Shown here: in pieces, positions 45,130 to 54,790 of the stretch
Position numbering within the stretch: the first letter of the stretch is position 1
Layout of the letters: the number at the start of each line of letters is the position of its first letter
From: JACKOB01 sp024234575
GTDB taxonomy: Bacteria; Pseudomonadota; Gammaproteobacteria; Pseudomonadales; Oleiphilaceae
NCBI GenBank assembly: GCA_051208035.1
Contig: JBPJFZ010000001.1
Coordinates: 310,001-374,000, forward strand
DNA: 64,000 nt
Direction: 5' to 3'
Translations under genes and position numbers: made by a program
The notes under the pieces: generated by a model
What the model saw: only the letters and a program-made list of their open reading frames with translations
Databases searched by the model: none
What the model was told of the DNA's origin: nothing

Positions 45130-45365
45130 AACTATCTTAAAACCTGAAAAACTTAATTAACAATGTGTAATTTTGTACCAATTACGCCTTTTGGCTGATG
45201 AGACTACGCCCCCCTTGCCCGTACTATGAATCCATCGAGTTAAGAATTCAAACACAGGCCGTTTGTATTTAAATGACTCTCCTTTGAAGTTTTGTTTGTC
45301 CCTGACTAACTATTGGCAACGAGAACACTATCCCTAAAAACGATAAGGTTCAGTTGCCTTTTTTT
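45130..45365 (+). ncRNA. Candidate small RNA ending in a plus-strand terminator
   Basis: A plus-strand terminator (45315-45365) stands with no plus-strand gene upstream; both flanking genes are on the minus strand. Between 45130 and 45315 the plus strand has only frames of 4-11 codons. The 5' end is unknown, because no convincing promoter could be placed, so the left boundary is only the edge of the gap. It fits no RNA family I recognise. Confidence 0.35.
45315..45365 (+). terminator. Plus-strand terminator without an upstream gene
   Basis: A three-part stem: GGCAAC/GTTGCC (45315-45320, 45353-45358), GAAC/GTTC (45323-45326, 45348-45351) and TATC/GATA (45329-45332, 45342-45345), with a 9-nt loop, followed by seven T. 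Read on the minus strand it has no T tract, so it is directional. Confidence 0.65.
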
Positions 45366-45401
45366 ATGGGCGAAAGAAAGAAAGTTTTATGAAATCGCTC
45401 A

Positions 45402-46787
45402 TTAAGCGGATTGGGAAGAGTCAGGGTGTTTAGCGGGTATTTTTATCATCACACGCACGCCTTCTCCCTCTGTACCACGAAATTCAATTTGCCCAAGCAG
45501 TTTTTGCACAACCAGGTTATAGACGATAGACATCCCCAACCCCGATCCACCGCCTGCTCGATTGGTCGTGAAGAATGGCTCGAATACATGTTGTGAAATA
45601 GCATCGCTTACGCCTTTGCCATTATCACGATAATGAAAAACAAAGTCCTCACCTTCAAGAGAGCCTCGCATTAATATTTCATTATGCCCTGTATCATCGA
45701 ACGCATGCATACAGCTATTAGTAACGAGGTTGGTAACAATCTGCGACAATGCACCAGGGTATGACTGCAGGCGAGTATCATCAGCGATATCTAACGAAAC
45801 CAGCGCATTTTTTTGCTTATAAATCGGATGCAAACTGGACACTAAACGTCTCAAATGCGCAGCGGGCGAGAAGCCTTCTAACACATCTGAGCCCTGATCT
45901 ACTGCAGTCTGTTTAAAATCACTAACCAGTCGGGCCGCTCGATCCATATTTGAGTGTAACAGTAAGGATGCATCCTGGTAATCACGAAGGAATTGCAGAA
46001 AAGCTTCTTCGTCCAGCGATCCTGCGTGATAGTGCTTTTCAAGGAGTTTCACCAACTCGTCAATATGAGTTACCGAGGTGATTGCCACCCCCAATGGCGT
46101 ATTGACCTCGTGCGCAACACCGGCCACTAATGAGCCTAGTGCAGCCATTTTCTCACTTTCAACCAAGTGCTTCTGTGCCTTCTGTAAATCAGATAAAGCT
46201 TTTTGCAGCTCCTGCGTACGTGCATGGATTTTTTGTTCAAGTTCACTGTTGGCGTTCTGTAGTGCGATTTCGAATTCCCGGCGCTCTGCGGCACTCACTG
46301 CCCGCCCATACAGATCAGACAAAGAACCGGCAAATGTCACTTCATCGTCTGTCCACTCTCGCGCTAAACCTGTGTGTTCAGAGCAGATGATGCCGATCAT
46401 TTCCCCTCTGTGCCTGATGGGGGTATCCAGCATGGACGTAATTCCTAATGGGTTTAGATAAACATCGACAAACTCACCAGTAGAAGGGTCAGTTAAGGCG
46501 TTATCAGCCCTAATGTTTCTTTCGCCGTCGAGTGCTTTAAAATATTTCGGGAAGTCTTTGCGCGTGAGCACAATATCATCAATTTCTGTCTTGGTGCCAA
46601 AGTCAAACAGCAACTGGCAACGAATGGATTTTCGCTCATCATCAAACAACCAGATTCCCGCCCTTTGCACGCCTAATCCCTCAATGACAGAGCTTAGAAT
46701 TAAGCGGGCCGCACGATCGAGATTTCCTTCGTCAATAAAGGAAGACTTTGAAACTGCGAGCAAAATATACTCTAAATTGGCCTGCAT
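45402..46787 (-). CDS. GAF-domain sensor histidine kinase
   Basis: A 461-residue cytoplasmic kinase: GAF domain (about 10-165), a linking coiled coil (about 165-205), phosphoacceptor H box in LVAGVAHEVNTPLGVA, N box NLVTNSCMHAF, G1 HYRDNGKGV and G2 GGGSGLGMSIVYNLV. No transmembrane helices, so it senses an internal signal or works with another receptor. The start is ATG 46787, where TGGAG lies 9 nt upstream, in preference to an ATG five codons earlier. It lies 28 bp downstream of an HD-GYP response regulator, its likely partner. Confidence 0.9.
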   Translation of the reverse strand: MQANLEYILLAVSKSSFIDEGNLDRAARLILSSVIEGLGVQRAGIWLFDDERKSIRCQLLFDFGTKTEIDDIVLTRKDFPKYFKALDGERNIRADNALTDPSTGEFVDVYLNPLGITSMLDTPIRHRGEMIGIICSEHTGLAREWTDDEVTFAGSLSDLYGRAVSAAERREFEIALQNANSELEQKIHARTQELQKALSDLQKAQKHLVESEKMAALGSLVAGVAHEVNTPLGVAITSVTHIDELVKLLEKHYHAGSLDEEAFLQFLRDYQDASLLLHSNMDRAARLVSDFKQTAVDQGSDVLEGFSPAAHLRRLVSSLHPIYKQKNALVSLDIADDTRLQSYPGALSQIVTNLVTNSCMHAFDDTGHNEILMRGSLEGEDFVFHYRDNGKGVSDAISQHVFEPFFTTNRAGGGSGLGMSIVYNLVVQKLLGQIEFRGTEGEGVRVMIKIPAKHPDSSQSA

Positions 46788-46815
46788 AGACGTGTACTCC
46801 ATTGGACAGCATGGC

Positions 46816-48360
46816 TTAATCCGGGTACTTGGCCCGCAACTGCATAATCTTGTCGAAGTGTTCTATTGCCAGATCACAAATTTCGGGGTCAAAATGCGTG
46901 CCGCGCTGGCTTTGCATAAATGCCTTAATGTCATCGCCTGCCCATTTTTCTTTGTAAGAACGTTTCGACCCTAAAGCATCAATTACGTCTGCCACGGCCA
47001 TAATTCTGCCTTCTATCGGAATGGCTTCACCCCGCAACTTGTTAGGGTAACCCGAACCATCCCACTTCTCGTGATGATAATAGGCTATATTGGCCCCAAC
47101 CCGCGCTAACACGCGCTTAGAACTGCGCAGCAACTCATAACCCAGCTCGGCATGAGTTTGCATGGTGCTCCATTCATTGCTATCGAGTTTGCCGGGCTTA
47201 TGCAAAATATGCTCGGGAATACCAATTTTGCCAATGTCATGTAAAGGCGCCGCATATTTGATCGCCTGCACAAAAGGCTCTTCAAGGTGTAGCTCACGTG
47301 CGAGCAATTCACAGATCAACGCCACCCGGCGTACGTGCGAGCCTGTTTCTTTGCTGCGCTGTTCAATTGCATCGCCTAATACATACATGAGCTCTTTTTG
47401 GGTTTCTTCAATATCTTCTTTTACCGCAAGGTTTTCGAACGTCAGCGCAACATTTGTCGAAAAAATATCCAGCATATTCTTTTTAAAGCTGTCTAAAGGC
47501 TCATCAAAAGAAACATAAAGCACATTGGCGGTATTGGACCCCGTTGTCACATATGAAATATAGGTATCATCCGAATGCACACTTTTTTGGCTCAATAGCA
47601 CCGATCGCATCTGATTACGAATATTCTCGGGGACAAAATCACATTCGAGATTTGAAGACAGCTGCACGAAATCGCCAGTAGCTGCCAGTACATTTAACTC
47701 TGTATCATGAAGAATATTCTCATTCGAAAATGCCACGTAAATTGCAGAACTGTCCAATTGCAACAAGGTGGTAATTTCTTCCAGCACTGCTGAACCAAAC
47801 TTGTAGAGAGTTTTACTTTTAAGCACCTCAGCGGTGGATTTCACCACTTTTTCCAGGCTGACTTTACTAAACTCAATGGTTTGAATGTCTCTATAAGAAC
47901 GAATCGCGGCGTAGGTGGTAGTTTTTAATCGGGTAGAGGTAAGTTCTGTTTTGTTTTTATAGTCATTGATGTCGTAATCACGAATCACGCTTTCTTCCGG
48001 CGCCTGACCAGGCTGCCCCGTACGCAGTATTAACCTCGTACATTGGTTCTTTTTTTCTTCCCGTATCCAGCGAATTAAATCAAGACCGGCATTGTCGCTC
48101 TCCATCACGACATCGACGAAGGCGATTGCAATATCGTCATGAGCCTCGAAAAGCGCTCGCCCTTCTGCACCGGAGATGGCTTTCAGAAACGTGACACCAC
48201 GGCCATCTACTTTTAAATCTTTCAGCACCAGTTCGCTAATAGTAAGAACATCTTGGTCATCATCGATAACCGCAATCTTCCAGGGCTTTTTATGAACTCT
48301 GGCGACAGTTACTGTCTCTTTGACGGTATTTAAAGACTTGGAAAAAAGACTGTTACTCAC
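46816..48360 (-). CDS. Response regulator with DUF3369 and HD-GYP phosphodiesterase domain
   Basis: A 514-residue protein likely to hydrolyse cyclic-di-GMP in response to phosphorylation. The receiver domain (about 25-150) has the acidic pair in VIDDDQD, the phospho-Asp in AFVDVVME and Lys in NDYKNKTEL. A DUF3369 domain follows (about 165-335), then HD-GYP with HVRRVA, LHDIGKIGIPEHILHKPG and HHEKWDGSGYPNKLRGEAIP, so catalytic and GYP residues are intact. The GTG start has GGTGGG 6 nt upstream. First of two genes with the sensor kinase. Confidence 0.93.
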   Translation of the reverse strand: MSNSLFSKSLNTVKETVTVARVHKKPWKIAVIDDDQDVLTISELVLKDLKVDGRGVTFLKAISGAEGRALFEAHDDIAIAFVDVVMESDNAGLDLIRWIREEKKNQCTRLILRTGQPGQAPEESVIRDYDINDYKNKTELTSTRLKTTTYAAIRSYRDIQTIEFSKVSLEKVVKSTAEVLKSKTLYKFGSAVLEEITTLLQLDSSAIYVAFSNENILHDTELNVLAATGDFVQLSSNLECDFVPENIRNQMRSVLLSQKSVHSDDTYISYVTTGSNTANVLYVSFDEPLDSFKKNMLDIFSTNVALTFENLAVKEDIEETQKELMYVLGDAIEQRSKETGSHVRRVALICELLARELHLEEPFVQAIKYAAPLHDIGKIGIPEHILHKPGKLDSNEWSTMQTHAELGYELLRSSKRVLARVGANIAYYHHEKWDGSGYPNKLRGEAIPIEGRIMAVADVIDALGSKRSYKEKWAGDDIKAFMQSQRGTHFDPEICDLAIEHFDKIMQLRAKYPD

Positions 48361-48466
48361 TAAACACCCACCGATTTAAATTTAGATTACCTCGGTCGCC
48401 TGTCATGGTCACTAATCCGAGGCCCTATAGACTTAAAGAACATTAAGTATTGTCAAAGAGCCCCGA

Positions 48467-49504
48467 TTAATCAAAAATGAAATGCGCCCTTGCGGTAGCG
48501 ATTGGTTTTTCTCGCGATTGCTGCCACGCATTAATGATGACGTTGGCAACCCGATTACCCTGTCTGGTGAGCTTGCATTCAACGTACGAATCTTTCAGTT
48601 TACCTGCGCGTAAATAGTCGATAGAAAAATCAACAATTCGGGGAAGCTTGGGGGTTGGCTGAAACATCGCCAAATACAATGCAGCAGATATTTCCATAAA
48701 CCCGCCGATAACACCACCATGTATCGCCGGTAATATAGGGTTACCAATATTGCTCGCTTTTTTGGGCAACTTAAATATCACATCGTCGCCAAACCTTTCA
48801 CATTGCACACCGATAGTTTGGGCATAAGGGATTAATCCGATAAAGTCAGAGTAGTCACCAGTCTGGTGGGCCTTGGTGACGATTTCTCGCAGATGCAGAT
48901 CGCCACGTTGTACAGGGGATGGCGAAACATGCCCTACCGATTGACTAGCAGATGATACGGCGTCAGGTTCATTACTCACCAAATGGTAAAAATCATCAGG
49001 CATGCTCTCTCTGCCGATCCGCATAAAGGTAGCAACGCAGTGTGCAATGTTCTTTTCTTCAATTTTTCCGTCTTTGTTGGTCAACTGCTGGTAGGCTTCA
49101 CATCGGGTAAAAATAATATTATCTGTGACCCGGTAAGCGTGGGCTCGGGCGTAGACTGAATGACCTGGCTCAGCGGGCCGCATGTAGTCCACGCGTAAAT
49201 CAAGCGTTGGACAAAGTTCGAAATCGGGCAAGGCACAGAGTATGACGGTACCCGAAGCAGTGTCCATAAGCGTGGTTATACCGCCGCCATGGATCACGCC
49301 AGTTTCAGGATTACCTACGATCTTTTGGCTGTAGGGAAGCTCAAGCACTAATCTGTTTTTTGCAGCATAGATTGGATGAATTCCTAGCTCGCCACACTGC
49401 GCCAACGAGCCTATAAAGCGTTGCGACATTCCCAGCAAACGATTATCGATGGCTTCACCATTCAACTCACTTGCTTGAAAAACACCGTCGTTCAACTTTG
49501 TCAT
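48467..49504 (-). CDS. Double hot-dog (PaaI-like) acyl-CoA thioesterase
   Basis: A 345-residue protein made of two PaaI-type hot-dog domains in tandem. The first has IVGNPETGVIHGGGITTLMD (about 68-88), the second NIGNPILPAIHGGVIGGFME (about 240-260); each carries the HGG turn and a following acidic residue, D in the first and E in the second. Single-domain relatives act as dimers, so one chain here probably supplies both halves. Substrate is likely an acyl- or aryl-acyl-CoA. AGGAAA lies 5 nt before the ATG. Confidence 0.85.
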   Translation of the reverse strand: MTKLNDGVFQASELNGEAIDNRLLGMSQRFIGSLAQCGELGIHPIYAAKNRLVLELPYSQKIVGNPETGVIHGGGITTLMDTASGTVILCALPDFELCPTLDLRVDYMRPAEPGHSVYARAHAYRVTDNIIFTRCEAYQQLTNKDGKIEEKNIAHCVATFMRIGRESMPDDFYHLVSNEPDAVSSASQSVGHVSPSPVQRGDLHLREIVTKAHQTGDYSDFIGLIPYAQTIGVQCERFGDDVIFKLPKKASNIGNPILPAIHGGVIGGFMEISAALYLAMFQPTPKLPRIVDFSIDYLRAGKLKDSYVECKLTRQGNRVANVIINAWQQSREKPIATARAHFIFD

Positions 49505-49573
49505 ATACGTTTCCTGATTTTAATGAACCTGACCAGGGATAAAATACATTATTCCTCCCCTATTTGCTTGCTA

Positions 49574-50278
49574 TCAGTCTTCAAACACTTTCCCGGATCG
49601 TAACCCTTTAAGCGCCCGCGAAGAGAACTCACGATGATATAAAATCATCACGACCACAATTGACACAATGATAAAAAGTATCGGGTGTACAAACCACGCC
49701 AGTACCGCTAATGCAAAATAATATGACCTTAAGCCAAGGTTAAAGGCATCACCCGCCAGATTGGCAACTCTGGCAGCGCTGCAGGCAAAGGCTTCTCTTG
49801 CTGCCGGGCTAACTTTTGGCTCATCTACCAAGGGTGCACTACCAATAAGCACCGCACAAAAATTGTATTGACGCATCGCCCAGGTAAACTTGAAAAACGC
49901 GTACACAAAAACGACCAACAATAGGCCAAACTTGATTTCCCACATCATACGATCATTATGTACAGCAAAAGGTACATCGTTGAATAACTCGATCGCACGA
50001 TCGGTGTACCCCAGCGCGGTGAGGATACCAGCCATTATTAACAGGCTGCTGGAAGCGAAAAACGCGCCATTACGCTCCAGATTACCAATGACGGATGTGT
50101 CAGATATTCGATTCTCTCTTTTTAGCAGACGCCGCATCCAGTCTTCACGGTATAAATCCAGCGTATTAGAAATACAGGGCTTTGTCTTCGCCGCTCTGGC
50201 AGCATAAAATCCGTAGCCTTTCCAACTCATTACAAAAATAACGAAGGCGATATAATCCCAAATAAAAGACTGCATCAT
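49574..50278 (-). CDS. DUF599 inner-membrane protein
   Basis: A 234-residue protein with four predicted membrane helices (near 8-24, 75-95, 112-140, 185-220) and the DUF599 pattern WMRRLLKRENRISDTSVIGN and SSLLIMAGILTALG. Function unknown. The start is one of two adjacent ATGs at 50278/50275; an upstream GTG-initiated frame would overlap the divergent M48 peptidase leader. Confidence 0.85.
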   Translation of the reverse strand: MMQSFIWDYIAFVIFVMSWKGYGFYAARAAKTKPCISNTLDLYREDWMRRLLKRENRISDTSVIGNLERNGAFFASSSLLIMAGILTALGYTDRAIELFNDVPFAVHNDRMMWEIKFGLLLVVFVYAFFKFTWAMRQYNFCAVLIGSAPLVDEPKVSPAAREAFACSAARVANLAGDAFNLGLRSYYFALAVLAWFVHPILFIIVSIVVVMILYHREFSSRALKGLRSGKVFED

Positions 50279-50395
50279 GAGTCGCGCGATTTCCCTAATA
50301 TTAACAATGTGTGGCACAAGAAGGTTTTAATTACGGCCCGGCTAAAGTACATTTTAGCCCGCGGGTTCAAGTATAACGAAGAAACAGGTAAAAAC

Positions 50396-51955
50396 ATGCT
50401 CAAGGCAAAACTTAAGATTCTCATTTTCATTCAGCTTTTAAGTATGATCTGGCTTAGCGGCTGCTCAGTAAATCCGGTCACCGGCGAAAAACAGCTGATG
50501 ATCGTTTCTGAAAGCGAAGAATTTCAGATTGGCCGCGAGCAGTATGTGCCCGCACAACAGTCTCAGGGGGGGCAATATTATCTCGACCCGGAACTTACTT
50601 TGTACGTGCGGCAAGTTGGGCTAAAACTGGCGAAGGTCAGTGATCGCCCTGACCTTCCCTACGAATTCGTCGTTCTCAACAATTCTGTGCCCAATGCCTG
50701 GGCTCTACCTTCGGGTAAAATCGCTATTAACCGCGGCCTGTTGGTGCAGTTACAAGATGAATCGCAACTGGCAGCAGTACTTGGGCATGAAATCGTGCAT
50801 GCAGCCGCCCGACACAGCGCTCAGCGTATGCAACAAGGCATGTTGACCAGTGTCGCCATATCCGGTCTGGGTATTGCTCTGCAAGGTCAGGAATACAATG
50901 AATTGATACTTGGTGGTGCAGCCCTGGGAGCAAACTTAGCCGTTGCCAAATACGGGCGTGATGATGAGCTGGAATCTGATCACTTTGGCATGAAGTACAT
51001 GTCCAAGCTGGGCTACGATCTTAACGGGGCTGTTGAGTTACAGCAACTTTTCGTGAAAATGTCAGAAGGGCAAGAATCCGGCTGGGTGCAAGGGTTATTC
51101 GCATCTCATCCGCCATCACCAGAACGGGTCGAAAAAAACATTCAAACCGGCCAAAAATTCAAGTCCGGAACCTTTCGCGGACGTAAGGAATTTGATCAGG
51201 CCATGCGTTACCTGCGATCAAAAATGCCTGCCTATGAATCTTATGATGCGGCCATGCAGTTAGCCGCCAAAAAGGATATGTCTGGCGCGCTGGCAAAGCT
51301 AAACGACAGCATTAAAACCGAGCCAAACGAAGCTATGTTCTACGCTTTACGCGGTGATATCTATAAAAAACAGGGCAATGAGCGCCTCGCCCTTGCCGAG
51401 TATGACAAGGCTGTTGCACTCTACCCAGAGCTTTTCTCTAGCTATTTAAAACGGGGCGAAACAAACCAGCTGCTAGGCAACGTCAAACAGGCGCAAGCAG
51501 ACTTTGCCAAAAGTAACGCCCTGCTCCCCACATCTATGGCAGCCGTAGGTCTGGGCGAACTGGCACTGACATCCGGCAATAAAAAACAGGCGAGCATGTA
51601 TTTTTCGCAGGCAGCGCCATCAGGAGGCAATTATGGCAAACAAGCTAGAGAGCAACTTGCCCGGATAGAACTCCCTGACAATCCGCAAAAATATCTCACC
51701 GTGAAACACGCATTAAGTCGTGATGGTGTCGTCGTGGCGATCATCGAAAACAGAGCGCCGATCGACGCAGTCGTGGCAGAAGTTGAAACCATCGTTTTTA
51801 ACCCGGCTGGTGAAATTGTAGAAAGAAAGCGATGGCTGTCAGAAGTGCCAATCGCAGCGGCTAAACAAAGCACACCGTTAAAAGACCCCATAGCAAACCC
51901 TCTAGAGGCAGGCTTTAATGTGCGCGGCCAGGTGATCAAGGCGCGAGCTAAATAG
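50396..51955 (+). CDS. M48 metallopeptidase lipoprotein with TPR repeats (BepA/LoiP-like)
   Basis: A 519-residue lipoprotein: signal with lipobox LSGC (acyl Cys23), an M48 domain with zinc motif HEIVH at 131-135, third ligand in ELESDHFGMKYM, then TPR-like helical repeats (about 300-410) and a C-terminal beta domain. This is the layout of BepA-type outer-membrane quality-control proteases, though the C-terminal domain (about 425-519) is extra. The start is ATG 50396, just before the signal sequence; the longer frame to 50309 adds a tail that would mask it. Confidence 0.9.
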   Translation: MLKAKLKILIFIQLLSMIWLSGCSVNPVTGEKQLMIVSESEEFQIGREQYVPAQQSQGGQYYLDPELTLYVRQVGLKLAKVSDRPDLPYEFVVLNNSVPNAWALPSGKIAINRGLLVQLQDESQLAAVLGHEIVHAAARHSAQRMQQGMLTSVAISGLGIALQGQEYNELILGGAALGANLAVAKYGRDDELESDHFGMKYMSKLGYDLNGAVELQQLFVKMSEGQESGWVQGLFASHPPSPERVEKNIQTGQKFKSGTFRGRKEFDQAMRYLRSKMPAYESYDAAMQLAAKKDMSGALAKLNDSIKTEPNEAMFYALRGDIYKKQGNERLALAEYDKAVALYPELFSSYLKRGETNQLLGNVKQAQADFAKSNALLPTSMAAVGLGELALTSGNKKQASMYFSQAAPSGGNYGKQAREQLARIELPDNPQKYLTVKHALSRDGVVVAIIENRAPIDAVVAEVETIVFNPAGEIVERKRWLSEVPIAAAKQSTPLKDPIANPLEAGFNVRGQVIKARAK

Positions 51956-52040
51956 TCGTTCGTTAGCGCGGGTTAAACACAGTTACAAACCCTATGCAAT
52001 CGGGAGGTTAATCTTACTTCCCATTGCTAGCCAATGATGC

Positions 52041-52997
52041 CTACTCTGACAAAAGCAGCTCTTGCGTAGGCAACGTCACACGCTCCTCTGACAATATAAA
52101 CGAATCAATATAGGGCTTTACTCTGTTGTAACTATCTTTAGGGTACTCTTGCATAAAACAATGCCCACCTGCCACTTGCTCTGTTATAACGCGTTTATTG
52201 TGGTGTACGATTTTTTTAGCTGCCGCCCGCACAAAGGGATAGGTATCTGCACCGTAGAGCATCACCGCCGGCAACGGTAAGCGCTTAAGGCTCGACCAAA
52301 GCTTGCGTGGAAAAGACGCAAATATTGCCGCTTCCATTTCTGGTGCGCATTTTAGCCCCACACCTTCCGGGGTATCTTTTAACGCAAACTCGACATAAGC
52401 TTCCATAGCATCAGGATGCCAGGTTTTAAATAAGCCTTTATCGCAAAGACTGGCGAACGCGGTTTCTCTGTCTGACCAGGTACGTGTTCGCTTTAACGTT
52501 ATTTTCGACAGGGAGGAAATGCTTCCAAAACCGAAAAACTCAGAGAGCGACATGACGCCTAACATAGGTGGCGTAAAAAACACCGGGTCTAACAAAATAA
52601 GCTTCTGAAAATCAATATTCTCTTTTTTACATAAGTTTTCATCAGCAAGCATCAATGATGAAACAACACCACCAAAACTGTGTCCCATGGCAATTTTTGC
52701 TACGTCTTGCCAAAGGTGTTGAAAGCTGTTCCAAACTTCTGCTGTGTGCAACGCATGGCGATTCCAGCCCCAAAATGGCTCCGTTGTCTCGCTATCACCT
52801 TGCCCTTGAACACAACTAATAAACAAATCAAAATGTTCTGCAAACGGTTTCAGAAATGGCCAATAAGACAAACCTGAGAAGCCGTTGCCATGAAGAAAGT
52901 GAATCACTGGTTTGCCACTGGGTACAGAATGATGACCACGTAACACCGTGTTGCCCACTTTCTTTTCCCAAGGGATTAGCTCTTCAATATCAAACAT
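52041..52997 (-). CDS. Alpha/beta hydrolase
   Basis: A 318-residue serine hydrolase. The oxyanion-hole motif HFLHGNGFSG is near residues 32-42, the nucleophile elbow AMGHSFGGVV near 105-114, a late Asp in LYGADTYPF and the His in VAGGHCFMQEYP. It has no signal peptide. The specific ester or epoxide substrate cannot be told. Stands alone between convergent M48 peptidase and a glycosyltransferase. Confidence 0.87.
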   Translation of the reverse strand: MFDIEELIPWEKKVGNTVLRGHHSVPSGKPVIHFLHGNGFSGLSYWPFLKPFAEHFDLFISCVQGQGDSETTEPFWGWNRHALHTAEVWNSFQHLWQDVAKIAMGHSFGGVVSSLMLADENLCKKENIDFQKLILLDPVFFTPPMLGVMSLSEFFGFGSISSLSKITLKRTRTWSDRETAFASLCDKGLFKTWHPDAMEAYVEFALKDTPEGVGLKCAPEMEAAIFASFPRKLWSSLKRLPLPAVMLYGADTYPFVRAAAKKIVHHNKRVITEQVAGGHCFMQEYPKDSYNRVKPYIDSFILSEERVTLPTQELLLSE

Positions 52998-53078
52998 ATG
53001 TCAATTTCCAGACAACAACAGGCTGCCTTTAACAGAGTCCACAAGGCTCGTCACCACCAGGCAACAAACCAGGACGAA

Positions 53079-54581
53079 TTAGTTTTCATCATGCTGGGCT
53101 GAAGCATACAATCTTTTCCCGAATTCTGCCAAAACCGTGCTTATAAAGTCATCAGGTAACATTTCAGATAAATGCAGCAATTCTTGGGCCGGTAAAGACG
53201 GGTATAAGTGCTGGCGAATATAATGAACGAACTTAAGCGTTCGAAAACCATCGAACCACGTATGAAGTTGCAAGATAAACGCTTCACTTCCACTAGACTG
53301 ACGCAGGCAATGTTTAAGGGCTTCATACCAGCCGCTTTCTTCACCCCAGCCTCTCATCACTTGCTGCTCTTTCGCGGTTAACTTTGTGAAGTCTCCCCCT
53401 GGCGAGTCCTCTGCAATAATCGTTACAACATCATCCAAACAGCGCCACCAGTTGGCATCCACTGTGCTACCCTGCGCATCACTTGGCCAAGCACGATGCA
53501 TTGTTAATAGCCATACTCGCAACAGCACAAATATTCTCGGATGGTAAAAGAGGTAATCTTCATGGGGATTGGTCTGCGTAAGAATTTTCGTAATCGCAGG
53601 CCCGGTACCAAAGGGTACACGGTGACTCTCGCGGGCTTCAAGCGCAATCACACACTTATCCAAGGATAGAATACCGGATGTAATCTTGATAGCTGGCACA
53701 GCCTTAGGGGTACCGGCAGGCTCCATGCTGGTCGTTAGTTTTAACTTGCACAGCTTATTCAACAGGTAGAAATCTTCGCCACCCGCCCGCTTGGGAAACC
53801 CGCGGGCCTGGGCGTAGGAGATCAGGTTAAATGCCAGACAACTGCCAATGGTGGCGAACGCATAGGGTGAGCCACACCATGCCAGCGCATCAACGTAATA
53901 CCGAAGCGATAGATCATACAGGTGAGCCGCGTCGTGCAGTCGACTGTCGGTGCAAACATGAGTGAACCCAAACACTGCACCAGCATATGGCGGAACCTTT
54001 TGATCCAGTGACTTTAGCGTATCGAAGTAATCTGCCGGTAATTTTGCATCGGCATCGGTGCTTCCCAGCCAGCCATTTACTAATAGTCCCTGATAAAATA
54101 GTTTAAGGGCCAAATCAGCCCCTATTTTTCTTGCTAATCCGACACCTTGCTTTGCAGGTATACGTGCGACATTCACTCTATCGACCAACAACAAGCCTTG
54201 GCGACTGTTGGGTACTGTATGCCAAGAGACCTTACCGACCTGCGACTTATCCGTTTTAACTTGTTGCGGATCTGCTAACTGCAAAGTAGCACCAGGCAAA
54301 GGCGGGTATGACACCAGCGCCCTATATAGTTGCTGGGTCGTTTTTATCGCTGAGTATGTCGCGTTGTCCGGTGCGTTTACGACAACAATGAACAACACGC
54401 GATATGACGCGTTATGACATAAGATGCGCTTTACCTTTTCAACCGCCTCATCATAACAAGGCAATATTAACGCAATATCAAACAGGGATTCATTCAGGCT
54501 AAATGTGGTCGCACTGGCTTCCGGTTCGGCATAATCCGCAAGATATTTCGCAATAACCCTGGATGCTTTATCAGTAATCAT
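53079..54581 (-). CDS. Orphan GT-A glycosyltransferase-like protein
   Basis: A 500-residue protein with a family 2-like fold: ALILPCYDEA at about 35-44 (nucleotide-binding start), a metal-binding STDADAKLPADY near 198-209, and AGGEDFYLLNKL near 285 (acceptor acidic pair). A helical C-terminal region of about 180 residues follows. Unlike the other glycosyltransferase here it has no clear membrane helices. The start is ATG 54581 with AAAGG 6-7 nt upstream; an ATG eight codons earlier has no ribosome site. It has no nearby sugar or polymer genes. Confidence 0.75.
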   Translation of the reverse strand: MITDKASRVIAKYLADYAEPEASATTFSLNESLFDIALILPCYDEAVEKVKRILCHNASYRVLFIVVVNAPDNATYSAIKTTQQLYRALVSYPPLPGATLQLADPQQVKTDKSQVGKVSWHTVPNSRQGLLLVDRVNVARIPAKQGVGLARKIGADLALKLFYQGLLVNGWLGSTDADAKLPADYFDTLKSLDQKVPPYAGAVFGFTHVCTDSRLHDAAHLYDLSLRYYVDALAWCGSPYAFATIGSCLAFNLISYAQARGFPKRAGGEDFYLLNKLCKLKLTTSMEPAGTPKAVPAIKITSGILSLDKCVIALEARESHRVPFGTGPAITKILTQTNPHEDYLFYHPRIFVLLRVWLLTMHRAWPSDAQGSTVDANWWRCLDDVVTIIAEDSPGGDFTKLTAKEQQVMRGWGEESGWYEALKHCLRQSSGSEAFILQLHTWFDGFRTLKFVHYIRQHLYPSLPAQELLHLSEMLPDDFISTVLAEFGKRLYASAQHDEN

Positions 54582-54790
54582 TGTTTTACCTTTGCCACGC
54601 TTCATTGCGCATAACGCTATTGATAAGTGTTATTCATTCACTTTGCTCGTCAACCGGACGGTGTAAAACTCTTTGTTTAGTTGACATTATGCTTGCTAAG
54701 CATTCAGTTTTTATTGATGATCCCTATGACGATAGCGAGCTAAGCTAACGCACCGAAGGACAGTAAACACTACAACAATGGAGAAAAACC

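Noticed and set aside
45190..45240. Hammerhead ribozyme core (CTGATGAG) in the small-RNA candidate
   Set aside because: The required GAAA after stem II and the flanking stems are missing.
45315..45350. Guanidine-II (mini-ykkC) riboswitch, from two ACGA sequences
   Set aside because: Neither ACGA is flanked by arms that pair, and no guanidine exporter gene follows.
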